Source: DTSX01 sp964633465 (GTDB lineage Bacteria > Pseudomonadota > Gammaproteobacteria > Steroidobacterales > UBA11654). Taken from it: a stretch of DNA of 12,892 nucleotides. The stretch is taken from NCBI GenBank assembly GCA_964633465.1, contig CAZWGB010000037.1, positions 1-12,892 on the forward strand, given 5' to 3'. A model generated the notes under the pieces. The model saw only the letters and a program-made list of their open reading frames with translations. It was not told where the DNA came from and ran no database searches. A program made the translations under genes and the position numbers. Shown one piece after another: positions 1 to 7,254 of this stretch. Every line of letters starts with the position of its first letter. Within the stretch, counting starts at the first letter, position 1.

Positions 1-537
1 AACAAACAAAATGTGTTTGACGATTTTGCTGCTGCCGCTGAACACCTTCATCAGATAGGTTACTCACAACCGAGTAAAACCGTAATCGAAGGGCGTTCCA
101 ATGGCGGCTTATTGGTTGGTGCAAGCCTCCTACAACGACCTGATTTGTTTGGAGCTACATTACCCGGAGTTGGGGTTATGGATATGTTGAGATTTAATAA
201 ATTTACCATAGGCTGGGCTTGGGAAAGTGACTATGGATCACCTGAGAATAAAGACGATTTCAAGGTGTTATTCAAATACTCCCCTTATCACAACATACAA
301 CCCATGACTTGCTATCCACCGACATTGATCACAACATCTGAAAGAGATGACCGAGTAGTGCCCTCTCACTCCTATAAATTTGCGGCGAGAATGCAAACAG
401 CACAAAGTTGCGAAAATCCCATTCTGATACGAATAGAATCGCGTGCCGGACATGGTGCAGGGACACCTAAAGACAAGGTGATTGATTACATCTCAGACAT
501 GTATGGTTTTGCACTGCACATGCTAACAAGCAACTAA
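1..537 (+). CDS. Prolyl oligopeptidase (S9A family), C-terminal part, 5' end outside window
   Basis: Serine peptidase that cleaves short peptides after proline. The window holds only the C-terminal 178 residues of the alpha/beta-hydrolase domain, because the frame is open from base 1; the GTG at base 13 is an internal codon, not a start. Counting from base 1, the nucleophile is Ser33 in a GRSNGG elbow, the acid is Asp116 in DDRVVP, and the base is His151 in RAGHGAG, so the catalytic triad is complete. The GVMDMLRF and SDYGSPE stretches also match the family. Two details differ from the well-studied pig enzyme: Arg replaces Gly just before the nucleophile, and GWAW replaces GHAW near the specificity pocket. 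The missing N-terminal beta-propeller means a signal peptide cannot be judged. The next gene, on the same strand, encodes a putatively exported amidohydrolase. Family assignment is firm; substrate preference is inferred from the family. Confidence 0.93.
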   Translation, partial: NKQNVFDDFAAAAEHLHQIGYSQPSKTVIEGRSNGGLLVGASLLQRPDLFGATLPGVGVMDMLRFNKFTIGWAWESDYGSPENKDDFKVLFKYSPYHNIQPMTCYPPTLITTSERDDRVVPSHSYKFAARMQTAQSCENPILIRIESRAGHGAGTPKDKVIDYISDMYGFALHMLTSN

Positions 538-558
538 TTCGCAGCCTGCATAGATTCT

Positions 559-567
559 TGCTATGAT
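559..567 (+). promoter_or_regulatory. Candidate extended -10 promoter for the amidohydrolase gene
   Basis: TGCTATGAT matches the extended -10 pattern TGnTATAAT with one mismatch. It lies 23 bases upstream of the ATG at 591, in the 53-base gap after the oligopeptidase gene. No good -35 hexamer is seen, which extended -10 promoters can tolerate. CATAG and CTATG form a small inverted repeat over the same bases. The gene may be transcribed independently of the peptidase gene, though read-through is equally possible. Confidence 0.35.
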
Positions 568-590
568 TTGAAAAAATTTGGGTAGATGCG

Positions 591-1622
591 ATGGGTAAAT
601 TTCTTTCAAAAATACAACTAAGCACTTTAACTTGTTTCGCCATGATCTTCTGGAATGAGCCACTTCTGGCTGAAGATCAAGACTATGGATTGACCATTCA
701 AGGTGAATCAATTGATGTGATTGACATGCATCTGCATACCGGCACCTGGGATGCTTTAACCGAACCCTATAAAGAAAGGTACTCTGAAAGGGTCCCAAAA
801 TTTTTACGGTTCACAATGAAGTACCTATTAGGAAGTGGCTTAACTTCCGAGGGTATTTTAAAACAAATGGACAAAGCGAAAATCAGGAGAGGCGGTGTTT
901 TTGCAGTTTACAGTCCAGACACAACAGGCATTGCATCAAATCAGTTTCTGCAGCAACAAATTAATGACCATCCAGAACGTTTGTTGGGGTTTGCTAGTGT
1001 AAGAACCGATTATTGGAATATTGATGGCCCTGAACAATTAAAAGAACTTGAATCAGTTCTCGGTAATTCCAACATGGTGGGGATCAAACTGGCTCATGCC
1101 CATCAACAAATGCGATTTGATGATCCTCGTTTTGATGGTGTCTATGAAATTGCCGGACGCCTTGGAAAACCAATTTATGTGCATACTGGCACCAGTCCTA
1201 ATCCCTATACGAGACTTGAACCCCCTTACGTTGATCCGAAATACCTAGAAGACACAATAAAAAGATATCCCGACACTCAATTCATTCTTGGCCACTCTGG
1301 ATACGACAGTTTTAAAGTGGCTTTAACCTATTTAGATTCGTGCATTGAATTGGCACAAAAATACGACAATGTTTACTTGGAACCAGGGGCTTTGGGGGCG
1401 AGAAAAGCCGAGAAGGTTCTGACAGACTACTTAAGAATCATAAAAGAGAACAATTTGGTTGATCGGGTAATTTACGGCTCAGATGGACCTCAATTTCCAG
1501 GCTACACCAACAGTCATTTGGAACGATTTGTAGAAGCCATGCAGGCTTCAAATTACAGTACTGCTGAAATGCGGGCTCTGCTGCAAACCAATTTTGAACA
1601 ACTTTTCAAGTTGCAAAATTAA
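591..1622 (+). CDS. Exported amidohydrolase (amidohydrolase_2-like metal-dependent TIM-barrel hydrolase)
   Basis: Predicted metal-dependent hydrolase or decarboxylase of the amidohydrolase superfamily, 343 residues. Visible ligand candidates are the His47-Leu-His49 pair (DMHLHTG) at the end of strand 1, His198 (YVHTG), His235 (LGHSG) and Asp298 (YGSDGP), spaced as in the amidohydrolase_2 (PF04909) type. Residues 1-28 look like a Sec signal peptide: Lys3 and Lys7, a hydrophobic core around residues 9-26, and a likely cut after LLA, just before EDQ. That places the enzyme in the periplasm or outside, whereas well-known members of this branch are mostly cytosolic. The ATG start is the only one that gives the signal sequence; the ribosome binding site is weak. 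Its 3' end converges on the DUF885 gene 4 bases away. The substrate cannot be read from the sequence. Confidence 0.85.
   Translation: MGKFLSKIQLSTLTCFAMIFWNEPLLAEDQDYGLTIQGESIDVIDMHLHTGTWDALTEPYKERYSERVPKFLRFTMKYLLGSGLTSEGILKQMDKAKIRRGGVFAVYSPDTTGIASNQFLQQQINDHPERLLGFASVRTDYWNIDGPEQLKELESVLGNSNMVGIKLAHAHQQMRFDDPRFDGVYEIAGRLGKPIYVHTGTSPNPYTRLEPPYVDPKYLEDTIKRYPDTQFILGHSGYDSFKVALTYLDSCIELAQKYDNVYLEPGALGARKAEKVLTDYLRIIKENNLVDRVIYGSDGPQFPGYTNSHLERFVEAMQASNYSTAEMRALLQTNFEQLFKLQN
1590..1620. repeat. Inverted repeat / hairpin at the convergent gene junction
   Basis: Bases 1599-1604 (CAACTT) pair perfectly with 1608-1613 (AAGTTG) around a 3-base loop. An outer stem pairs 1590-1596 with 1614-1620, separated from the inner stem by a 2-base bulge at 1597-1598, giving 13 pairs in all. 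It covers the last codons of the amidohydrolase gene, next to the stop of the oppositely oriented DUF885 gene. The stem is AT-rich and neither strand has a T-run after it, so it is not a textbook intrinsic terminator. It could act in both directions as a weak terminator or as a 3'-end stabiliser. Confidence 0.4.
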
Positions 1623-1626
1623 AGAC

Positions 1627-3381
1627 TCAACCTTTTGTAGACTCGATGTATTGATCCACTCGTTCTTCGAGTACACTCAAGGGCACCGCACCCTGCCCCA
1701 GCACCACATGATGAAAGTCCTTAATATCAAATTCCTCTCCAAGTTGCTGCCGTGATTTCCTCTTCAACTCCAAGATTTTCAGCTGCCCTATTTTATAAGC
1801 CAATGCCTGACCTGGCATGATTAAATAACGATCAATTTCATTGACAATATCCTGTTCAGTTTTAGCGGCGTTAGCCATGAAGAATTCGATGGCTTGATCC
1901 CTAGACCAACCTTTATAATGCATGCCCGTGTCCACCACTAGACGCACCGCCCGCCACATATCATAGGTCAAGGCTCCAAATTTGGAATAGGGATCTTGGT
2001 ACAGATCCAATTCCTCACCCAAACTTTCACTGTACAAACCCCAACCTTCAACAAAAGCAGTATATCCAGAGAACCGTCTAAAATTAGGAATATTGTCCAG
2101 CTCCATTGCCAATGCAATTTGTAGGTGGTGACCTGGAACAGCTTCATGCACTGACAGTACTTCAATTTCGTACTTGGGTCTCACTTCAGGTCTATATAAA
2201 TTGACGTAGTAATAACCTGCCCGGGAACCGTCAGCAGAAGGACGCATGTAATACGCAGTCGTTGTATCCGGTGCCGACTCCTCGGGGATAGGCCTGATGC
2301 CATATGGAGTTCTTGGCAACACCTTAAAGAGTCGAGTTATTTTTGGATCGATTCTTTTAGAGGTAGCTAAATATTCTTGAAGTAGTTCTTCGGGGGTTTC
2401 AAAGTAAAATTGTGGGTCGGTCCTCAGAAATTGCAAAAATTCATCAAAAGTTCCCTGCCAATTCAAAGATTCGATAATATCCTCCATTTCATTTCTGATA
2501 CGAGCCACCTCACTCAGACCAATTTCATGGATCTGATCTGGAGTTAAATCGGTAGTGGTGTGCCATCTTGCTAAATGCTCGTACCACTCGTGACCGTTGG
2601 GAAGATCGCTAATGCCATAGGACTCCCTGGCTGCAGGCAGATATACAGTTGTGAAAAAATTGTCCAAAACTTCATATGCCGGAATTACCTGATCTGAAAT
2701 TACAGTTTGTGCCCGTTGCTGTATATCCAATTTAAATTTGGCATCAATGCTATCGGGGATATTGTCAAAAATACTATAAAATGGACTTGTTTTTGGGTCC
2801 TCCTTGAGTTGTAATTTGATTTGTCTTGCGACCCTTTCCATAAGTACCTTGGGTGCTGTGATGCCTTGTTCTATAGCAAAATTTGCCAGCTCAATATTTG
2901 CTGATATTAAATCAGGCAGTTTGGACAATCTTACCAGCCAATCTTCATAATCTTGCTCAGTTTGAAAAGCAAGCCCTTCAGTTGTTTCGTGCTCCAATTG
3001 AATACCACCTCTTTGACCAAATACGAGAAGATGGGTATCAAATTTCTGGGCTGAAACAGCTCTTTCATAATTGTAAAGGAACAAGCGATAATTCAACTGC
3101 TGGGTCTCAGGCAGGAGTTTTGGATCAATGGATTTTATTTCTTGAAGAACATCCCTGACTTTATTTTGTCGATCACGAACAGCTGCTTCAGATATGTCCG
3201 GCCAATCCTGATTGGCACGTTTATCACCCATGTAGGATGCATAAATTGGATTTTCATCCAAACCCCGTTGCCATTCCTCATCCAGAAGTGTTTGAAATTT
3301 CATTTCTTCGTTGTTATTTGAACAACCGATTAGCATCATCAAACAGATTGTGGTGAGACTGAATATTATTCTCTTTAGCAT
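1627..3381 (-). CDS. DUF885 family lipoprotein, putative zinc carboxypeptidase-like peptidase
   Basis: Predicted surface or periplasmic peptidase of the DUF885 (PF05960) family, 584 residues, a usual length for the family. The N-terminus from this start has Lys3-Arg4, a hydrophobic stretch and a lipobox LIGC with the lipid-modified Cys at residue 20, so a lipoprotein is predicted. The metal-site motif HEAVPGHH lies at about residues 412-419, followed by EGWGLY at 445-450, as in the family. An in-frame ATG 63 bases upstream (3444) was rejected because it would bury the lipobox and overlap pgsA by 58 bases. The chosen ATG has GAGTG 6-8 bases upstream, overlapping the pgsA stop codon, and begins 5 bases after pgsA, which suggests translational coupling. 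It is the last gene of the leftward run. Peptidase activity is a family-based inference; the actual substrate is unknown. Confidence 0.88.
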   Translation of the reverse strand: MLKRIIFSLTTICLMMLIGCSNNNEEMKFQTLLDEEWQRGLDENPIYASYMGDKRANQDWPDISEAAVRDRQNKVRDVLQEIKSIDPKLLPETQQLNYRLFLYNYERAVSAQKFDTHLLVFGQRGGIQLEHETTEGLAFQTEQDYEDWLVRLSKLPDLISANIELANFAIEQGITAPKVLMERVARQIKLQLKEDPKTSPFYSIFDNIPDSIDAKFKLDIQQRAQTVISDQVIPAYEVLDNFFTTVYLPAARESYGISDLPNGHEWYEHLARWHTTTDLTPDQIHEIGLSEVARIRNEMEDIIESLNWQGTFDEFLQFLRTDPQFYFETPEELLQEYLATSKRIDPKITRLFKVLPRTPYGIRPIPEESAPDTTTAYYMRPSADGSRAGYYYVNLYRPEVRPKYEIEVLSVHEAVPGHHLQIALAMELDNIPNFRRFSGYTAFVEGWGLYSESLGEELDLYQDPYSKFGALTYDMWRAVRLVVDTGMHYKGWSRDQAIEFFMANAAKTEQDIVNEIDRYLIMPGQALAYKIGQLKILELKRKSRQQLGEEFDIKDFHHVVLGQGAVPLSVLEERVDQYIESTKG

Positions 3382-3386
3382 TGTTT

Positions 3387-3953
3387 TCACTCGTTTTTTA
3401 AAATCACAGGCCAAGCTTTGACTAGATAAACAAGCATGGTCCATAAAGTCAATACACCTGCAGCAACCAATAAAATTTTACCTATCAAATAAATGGGTAT
3501 TCCAAATACAGGAATCTTGAATAACATAAAAGAAAGACCAAACATCTGAAATACAGTTTTCAGCTTGGCATAACCAGTCACGGTCACCTGATGGCTTGCT
3601 CCGAGTTCTGACATCCATTCACGTAGAGCAGAAACGGCGATTTCCCTGCCTATAATAATTGCCGCAATGACACTGTTCAAAATTGTAGGATCGCTTTGTA
3701 CTATTAATATTAAGGCAACTGAAACAATTAATTTATCTGCAACAGGATCCAAAAAAGCCCCGAGTTTTGAGGTTTGATCAAACTCCCTTGCTACCCAGCC
3801 ATCCAGCCAATCAGTAAGGGCTGCAAGAATAAAAATAACAGCAGCAATCGGTCTCGATAGTTCAAATGACATAAAAAAAACAACAGCAATCAGAGGGATA
3901 CAAACAATTCGGATAAACGTCAGTAGGTTGGCAAAATTAAATGTGTTTCCCAT
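3387..3953 (-). CDS. pgsA: CDP-diacylglycerol--glycerol-3-phosphate 3-phosphatidyltransferase
   Basis: Inner-membrane enzyme that joins CDP-diacylglycerol and glycerol-3-phosphate to give phosphatidylglycerol phosphate, the committed step to phosphatidylglycerol and cardiolipin. At 188 residues it is close to the E. coli protein (182). The CDP-alcohol phosphotransferase signature is complete: Asp51-Gly52, Ala55-Arg56, Gly65, Asp69 and Asp73. Hydrophobic segments at about residues 12-29, 33-47, 75-86 and in the C-terminal half fit a multi-pass membrane protein. The gene follows uvrC by 32 bases, a neighbour order also found in E. coli and other gammaproteobacteria, and precedes the DUF885 gene. 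There is no Shine-Dalgarno sequence before the ATG; instead TATAAT (3960-3965) lies 6 bases upstream, which may be chance or may allow a leaderless transcript. Confidence 0.95.
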   Translation of the reverse strand: MGNTFNFANLLTFIRIVCIPLIAVVFFMSFELSRPIAAVIFILAALTDWLDGWVAREFDQTSKLGAFLDPVADKLIVSVALILIVQSDPTILNSVIAAIIIGREIAVSALREWMSELGASHQVTVTGYAKLKTVFQMFGLSFMLFKIPVFGIPIYLIGKILLVAAGVLTLWTMLVYLVKAWPVILKNE

Positions 3954-3985
3954 AGTGGGATTATAGTATGGAATGATAGAAAAAA

Positions 3986-5824
3986 TTATCCTGGATTGAA
4001 AAAATTATAAATTCTCTCTGCCAATGACTTGTTAATCCCATCAATGGTTAATAAATCCTCAATCGAAGCACGTTGCACTTCTTGGATGCCACCAAACTGA
4101 CGAATTAAATTTTTCTTTTTTGCAGGACCAATACCCTCGATAGATTCAAGATCGGATTTCAGCAATGTCTTTCTTTTTTTCGCACGGTGTCCGGTTATTG
4201 CAAAGCGGTGCGCCTCATCTCTAACTACCTGGAGCAAATACATTGCTGGTGAGTTCTGTGCTTTTGCCAAGGGTTGTTTTAATAAGTTTAAGAAAATTTT
4301 TTCTTCGCCGGGCTTCCTGTGTAGACCCTTTGCTATTCCAATAACTGGAATATCACTGAGACCCAGCTCATTCAAGATTTCTTTTGCAACTCTTAACTGC
4401 CCTTTGCCGCCATCAATCACAACAACATCAGGGAGTTGCTTGTCCTCCAGGATTAAACGAGAATAATGTCTGCTGACTGCCTGACTGATTGCAGCATAGT
4501 CGTCCCCAGGAGTGATTCCAGAAATGTTGAATCTTCGATATTGTTTTTTATCAAAGCCATCTTGGTTTAAACCAACACAGGCAGCGATGCATTTGTCGCC
4601 TGTTGTGTGGCTGATATCAAAGCATTCAACCCTAGTGACCACATCATCAAGCTGCAAAAAATTGGTTAAAGAAAATAATTGGGCTTCGGTCGTCGCTTTT
4701 GTAGATAATTTCATTGATAGCGATTCCTGTGCATTGGTGACCGCTATCTCAAGCCAACGTTTTCGGTCTTTTCTTACGTTGACCTTGATTGCAACCTTAT
4801 GATTCATTCCTTCTGATAAAGCCTCTTCAATGGCCTTTTTATGATCAATCATGCTGTCCAAAACTATTTCACTAGGAGGATCCTTGTCGAGATAATATTG
4901 CACAAGAAAAGATTCCAGAACTTCAGATTTAGAAGCAAATTTTGTTTTTGCAGGGTAAAATTTTCTACTGCCAAGAATTCGACCGCCACGGACAAATAAA
5001 ACAGCTACACAGAAAATATCTGCTTCTTGGGTAATTGCAACAGCATCCAAATCTATTTGTCTCTTGCCATCGGCAAATTGATGCGCCTGAATTACTTTCA
5101 ATGAACTAATTTGATTTCTATAAAAAGCAGCTTTTTCATATTCTCGTTCACTTGATGCCTGATCCATTTTTTTCAAAAATTCATCGAAAACATGCTGATT
5201 GTTTCCCTTTAGGTATTCCACAGCCTGATTTACATCAAAAACATAGTCCTTTTCTTCAACCAACCCCACACAAGGGGCTGAACAGCGTTTAATTTGATGC
5301 TGCAAACAAGGTCTTGATCGATTATTGTAGAAAGAATCTTCGCAGTTCCTCAAACGAAATATTTTTTGCAATTGACTCAACGTATCACGCACGGCATTGA
5401 CATTGGGATAGGGGCCAAAATACTCTGCTCTTTCTCTGTTTTTCTTGCCTCTGTGAAATGAGAACCTTGGGAAATTGTCCTTAACTGTGACCTCAATATA
5501 CGGATAACTTTTGCCATCTTTCAGTAAAACATTGAAACGAGGTTTATGTTCTTTAATTAAGTTATTCTCGAGTATCAAGGCTTCGCGTTCTGTTCTAGTA
5601 ATAGTAACTTCTATCGAGCCTGTAGCTGATAGCACCGCTTGGGTTTTAGGTAGATGTGTGGTTTTGCCAAAATAGCTACTGACACGCTTTTTTAGGTTTT
5701 TTGCCTTGCCAACATAAATAACTTTCCCGTTTTCATTCAGCATGCAATAAACTCCAGCTTTTGAAGACAGTCTTGTGCTGTATTTCTTAAGCTGTAAAAG
5801 TCTTTCTCGATCAAGAGACGTCAT
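3986..5824 (-). CDS. uvrC: UvrABC system protein C, excision nuclease subunit
   Basis: Makes both incisions around a lesion during nucleotide excision repair, after UvrA and UvrB load on damaged DNA. All parts are present in 612 residues (E. coli 610): the GIY-YIG nuclease domain from about residue 22 (GVYCML, IYVGKAKNLKKRV), a cysteine group at 161, 173, 181 and 185, a UVR helical region around 205-245 that contacts UvrB, the RNase H-like nuclease with Asp403 (CFDISH), Asp471 (DGGKGQ) and His539 (DEAHRF), and paired helix-hairpin-helix motifs at about 560-608. The four cysteines match the positions reported to hold an iron-sulfur cluster in the E. coli protein. The ATG overlaps the mazG stop by 4 bases (ATGA), so translation is probably coupled. 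pgsA follows 32 bases downstream. No residue expected for function appears to be missing. Confidence 0.98.
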   Translation of the reverse strand: MTSLDRERLLQLKKYSTRLSSKAGVYCMLNENGKVIYVGKAKNLKKRVSSYFGKTTHLPKTQAVLSATGSIEVTITRTEREALILENNLIKEHKPRFNVLLKDGKSYPYIEVTVKDNFPRFSFHRGKKNRERAEYFGPYPNVNAVRDTLSQLQKIFRLRNCEDSFYNNRSRPCLQHQIKRCSAPCVGLVEEKDYVFDVNQAVEYLKGNNQHVFDEFLKKMDQASSEREYEKAAFYRNQISSLKVIQAHQFADGKRQIDLDAVAITQEADIFCVAVLFVRGGRILGSRKFYPAKTKFASKSEVLESFLVQYYLDKDPPSEIVLDSMIDHKKAIEEALSEGMNHKVAIKVNVRKDRKRWLEIAVTNAQESLSMKLSTKATTEAQLFSLTNFLQLDDVVTRVECFDISHTTGDKCIAACVGLNQDGFDKKQYRRFNISGITPGDDYAAISQAVSRHYSRLILEDKQLPDVVVIDGGKGQLRVAKEILNELGLSDIPVIGIAKGLHRKPGEEKIFLNLLKQPLAKAQNSPAMYLLQVVRDEAHRFAITGHRAKKRKTLLKSDLESIEGIGPAKKKNLIRQFGGIQEVQRASIEDLLTIDGINKSLAERIYNFFNPG

Positions 5825-6591
5825 GCTTTTCTCTTAACCAGCTCCCAGAGTTTATCCATTTCCTGGAAAGACAAATTTTCAAGTTTTTGATTACTTGTCT
5901 GCAGATGATCTTCCATACCTCGAAAACGAGCCTCAAATTTTTGATTTGCTTTTCTCAATGCAGTCTCAGGATTTTTTTGAGTGTTCCTTGCAAGATTAAC
6001 GATACTAAACAAAAGATCGCCCAATTCTTCTTCTATCAATACTGCTTCATCTGACTTAAGAGCTACAGTTAATTCCTCCAGTTCCTCAGAAATTTTAATC
6101 ATTACGTCTTCAGTCGATTGCCAATCAAAACCTACTGACGATGCTCTTTTGCCAAGTTTCAAAGCTCGATTCAAGGCTGGCTGGTTCTTGCCAATTCCAT
6201 CTAGGACACTTATTTTTTTCCCAGATTTCTCCATTTCTTGTATTTTTTGCCTCTCCCAAAGATCCGTTTGGATTTTAACATCATCAATTGTTGCTCCTCC
6301 AAAAACATGGGGATGTCTGGAAATCAGTTTCTCAGAGATTGCATTCACCACATCGTCGAAATCAAATAAGTTCATTTCTTTTGCCATTTCACAATGAAAA
6401 ACCACTTGAAAAAGTAAATCACCGAGCTCACTTTTCAACGACTCATAGTCTTTCTCCTCAATTGCTTCCACTACCTCGTATGCTTCCTCAATTGCACAGT
6501 ATGAAATAGAACTGAATGTTTGCTCTCGATCCCAGGGACAGCCCGTTTCAGGATTTCTGAGCTCTTTTGTAACTTCTAACAGCTTTTCCAA
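5821..6591 (-). CDS. mazG: Nucleoside triphosphate pyrophosphohydrolase MazG
   Basis: Hydrolyses nucleoside triphosphates to monophosphates and pyrophosphate, and is regarded as a house-cleaning enzyme for aberrant nucleotides. The 256 residues (E. coli 263) contain two MazG modules. The N-terminal one has CPWD at 18-21, the EExxE set at 35-39 and ExxD at Glu55/Asp58. The C-terminal one has EExEE at 169-173 and ELGDLLF with Glu189/Asp192. The start codon is TTG: it aligns with the usual family N-terminus, has a strong ribosome binding site 4 bases upstream, and no ATG near the N-terminus would keep the CPWD region. It follows the Nudix gene by 21 bases and overlaps uvrC by 4, so it sits inside one translationally linked run. 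That grouping fits pool cleaning plus DNA repair, but co-function is inferred. Confidence 0.96.
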   Translation of the reverse strand: MEKLLEVTKELRNPETGCPWDREQTFSSISYCAIEEAYEVVEAIEEKDYESLKSELGDLLFQVVFHCEMAKEMNLFDFDDVVNAISEKLISRHPHVFGGATIDDVKIQTDLWERQKIQEMEKSGKKISVLDGIGKNQPALNRALKLGKRASSVGFDWQSTEDVMIKISEELEELTVALKSDEAVLIEEELGDLLFSIVNLARNTQKNPETALRKANQKFEARFRGMEDHLQTSNQKLENLSFQEMDKLWELVKRKA

Positions 6592-6595
6592 TTTT

Positions 6596-6603
6596 TCACC
6601 TCT
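6596..6603 (-). promoter_or_regulatory. Strong ribosome binding site that fixes the TTG start of mazG
   Basis: On the minus strand AGAGGTGA lies 4 bases before the TTG at 6591-6589. It is among the best Shine-Dalgarno matches in the window and supports TTG initiation. It lies in the 21-base gap between the Nudix stop and mazG. Confidence 0.75.
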
Positions 6604-6612
6604 CGTTGATTA

Positions 6613-7227
6613 TTAAATGATCTTACTACAGAATTTTCGGATGATTTGAGCCGTCAAGCCCCAGATTTGATAATTCTCATAATAGTAAGTGTAGACAGAC
6701 CATTTAATCTGATCAAAAGTTCTGTACTCATGATCTAAATTGTTGTTGTTGGTAAGGAAACTGAGGGGTACTGAAAACAATTCCTCAACTTCATTGGTAT
6801 CTATTTTGGGGATAAAACTACTTTCTATGTGAGCTATTGTTGGGGTAACAATAAACCCAGTACCAAGGCTAATTTGTGGCTCTAGAAAACCTAAAATCTC
6901 TAGTTGACCAGCTTTCAGTCCGATCTCTTCATCAGCTTCCCTTAAGGCTGTACTTTGTATATTTGTGTCTTGACCCTCATCAAAAGAACCACCTGGTAAG
7001 CTGATCTCTCCCGCGTGATGTTTAAGATTTGCAGTCCTTCTCGTCAGCAATAAACTTAACCCATTTTTTGGATCATCTATGAGTCCGATTAAAACCCCTG
7101 CGTGTTTAAGTTGGGTTTTTTTGAGATACTTCTCAACGATTTCTTCAGGCAGTCTGTCCATAACCTGCTTAACTGGGTCACTCGAGGGTTGACTGTTAAA
7201 AAATCTCTTTCTTATATCGTTAAGCAT
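6613..7227 (-). CDS. Nudix hydrolase, CoA pyrophosphatase-like (NudL/YeaB type)
   Basis: Probable coenzyme A diphosphatase that cleaves CoA or related dinucleotide substrates to 4'-phosphopantetheine and 3',5'-ADP. The 204 residues (E. coli NudL 192) include the family-specific stretch at about 58-80 (LLLTRRTANLKHHAGE then LPGG) directly before the Nudix box, whose metal-binding core is READEEIG at 96-103. As in NudL, the box is slightly irregular: the Glu expected 7 residues before the REU core is Thr. A WGLTAQI segment near the C-terminus also matches the family. The ATG at 7227 has no clear ribosome binding site and comes 27 bases after fumC, so expression may depend on transcription from the fumC side. 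Nudix membership is certain; the CoA substrate is inferred from the pre-box motif. Confidence 0.88.
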   Translation of the reverse strand: MLNDIRKRFFNSQPSSDPVKQVMDRLPEEIVEKYLKKTQLKHAGVLIGLIDDPKNGLSLLLTRRTANLKHHAGEISLPGGSFDEGQDTNIQSTALREADEEIGLKAGQLEILGFLEPQISLGTGFIVTPTIAHIESSFIPKIDTNEVEELFSVPLSFLTNNNNLDHEYRTFDQIKWSVYTYYYENYQIWGLTAQIIRKFCSKII

Positions 7228-7254
7228 CAGCTAAGAAAGCAGTGTTGACCACAA

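Noticed and set aside
541..549. GCAG/CTGC mini-hairpin after the oligopeptidase stop
   Set aside because: Only 4 pairs with a 1-base loop, which is sterically poor, and no T-run follows; not a terminator.
3382..3444. N-terminal extension of the DUF885 gene from an ATG at 3444
   Set aside because: It would place 21 residues before a good lipoprotein signal and overlap pgsA by 58 bases; the start at 3381 has a ribosome site and an intact lipobox.
5981..6397. 138-residue open frame antisense to mazG
   Set aside because: It is a shadow of a certain gene, low in complexity (rich in Ser, Phe, Ile), and resembles no known family.
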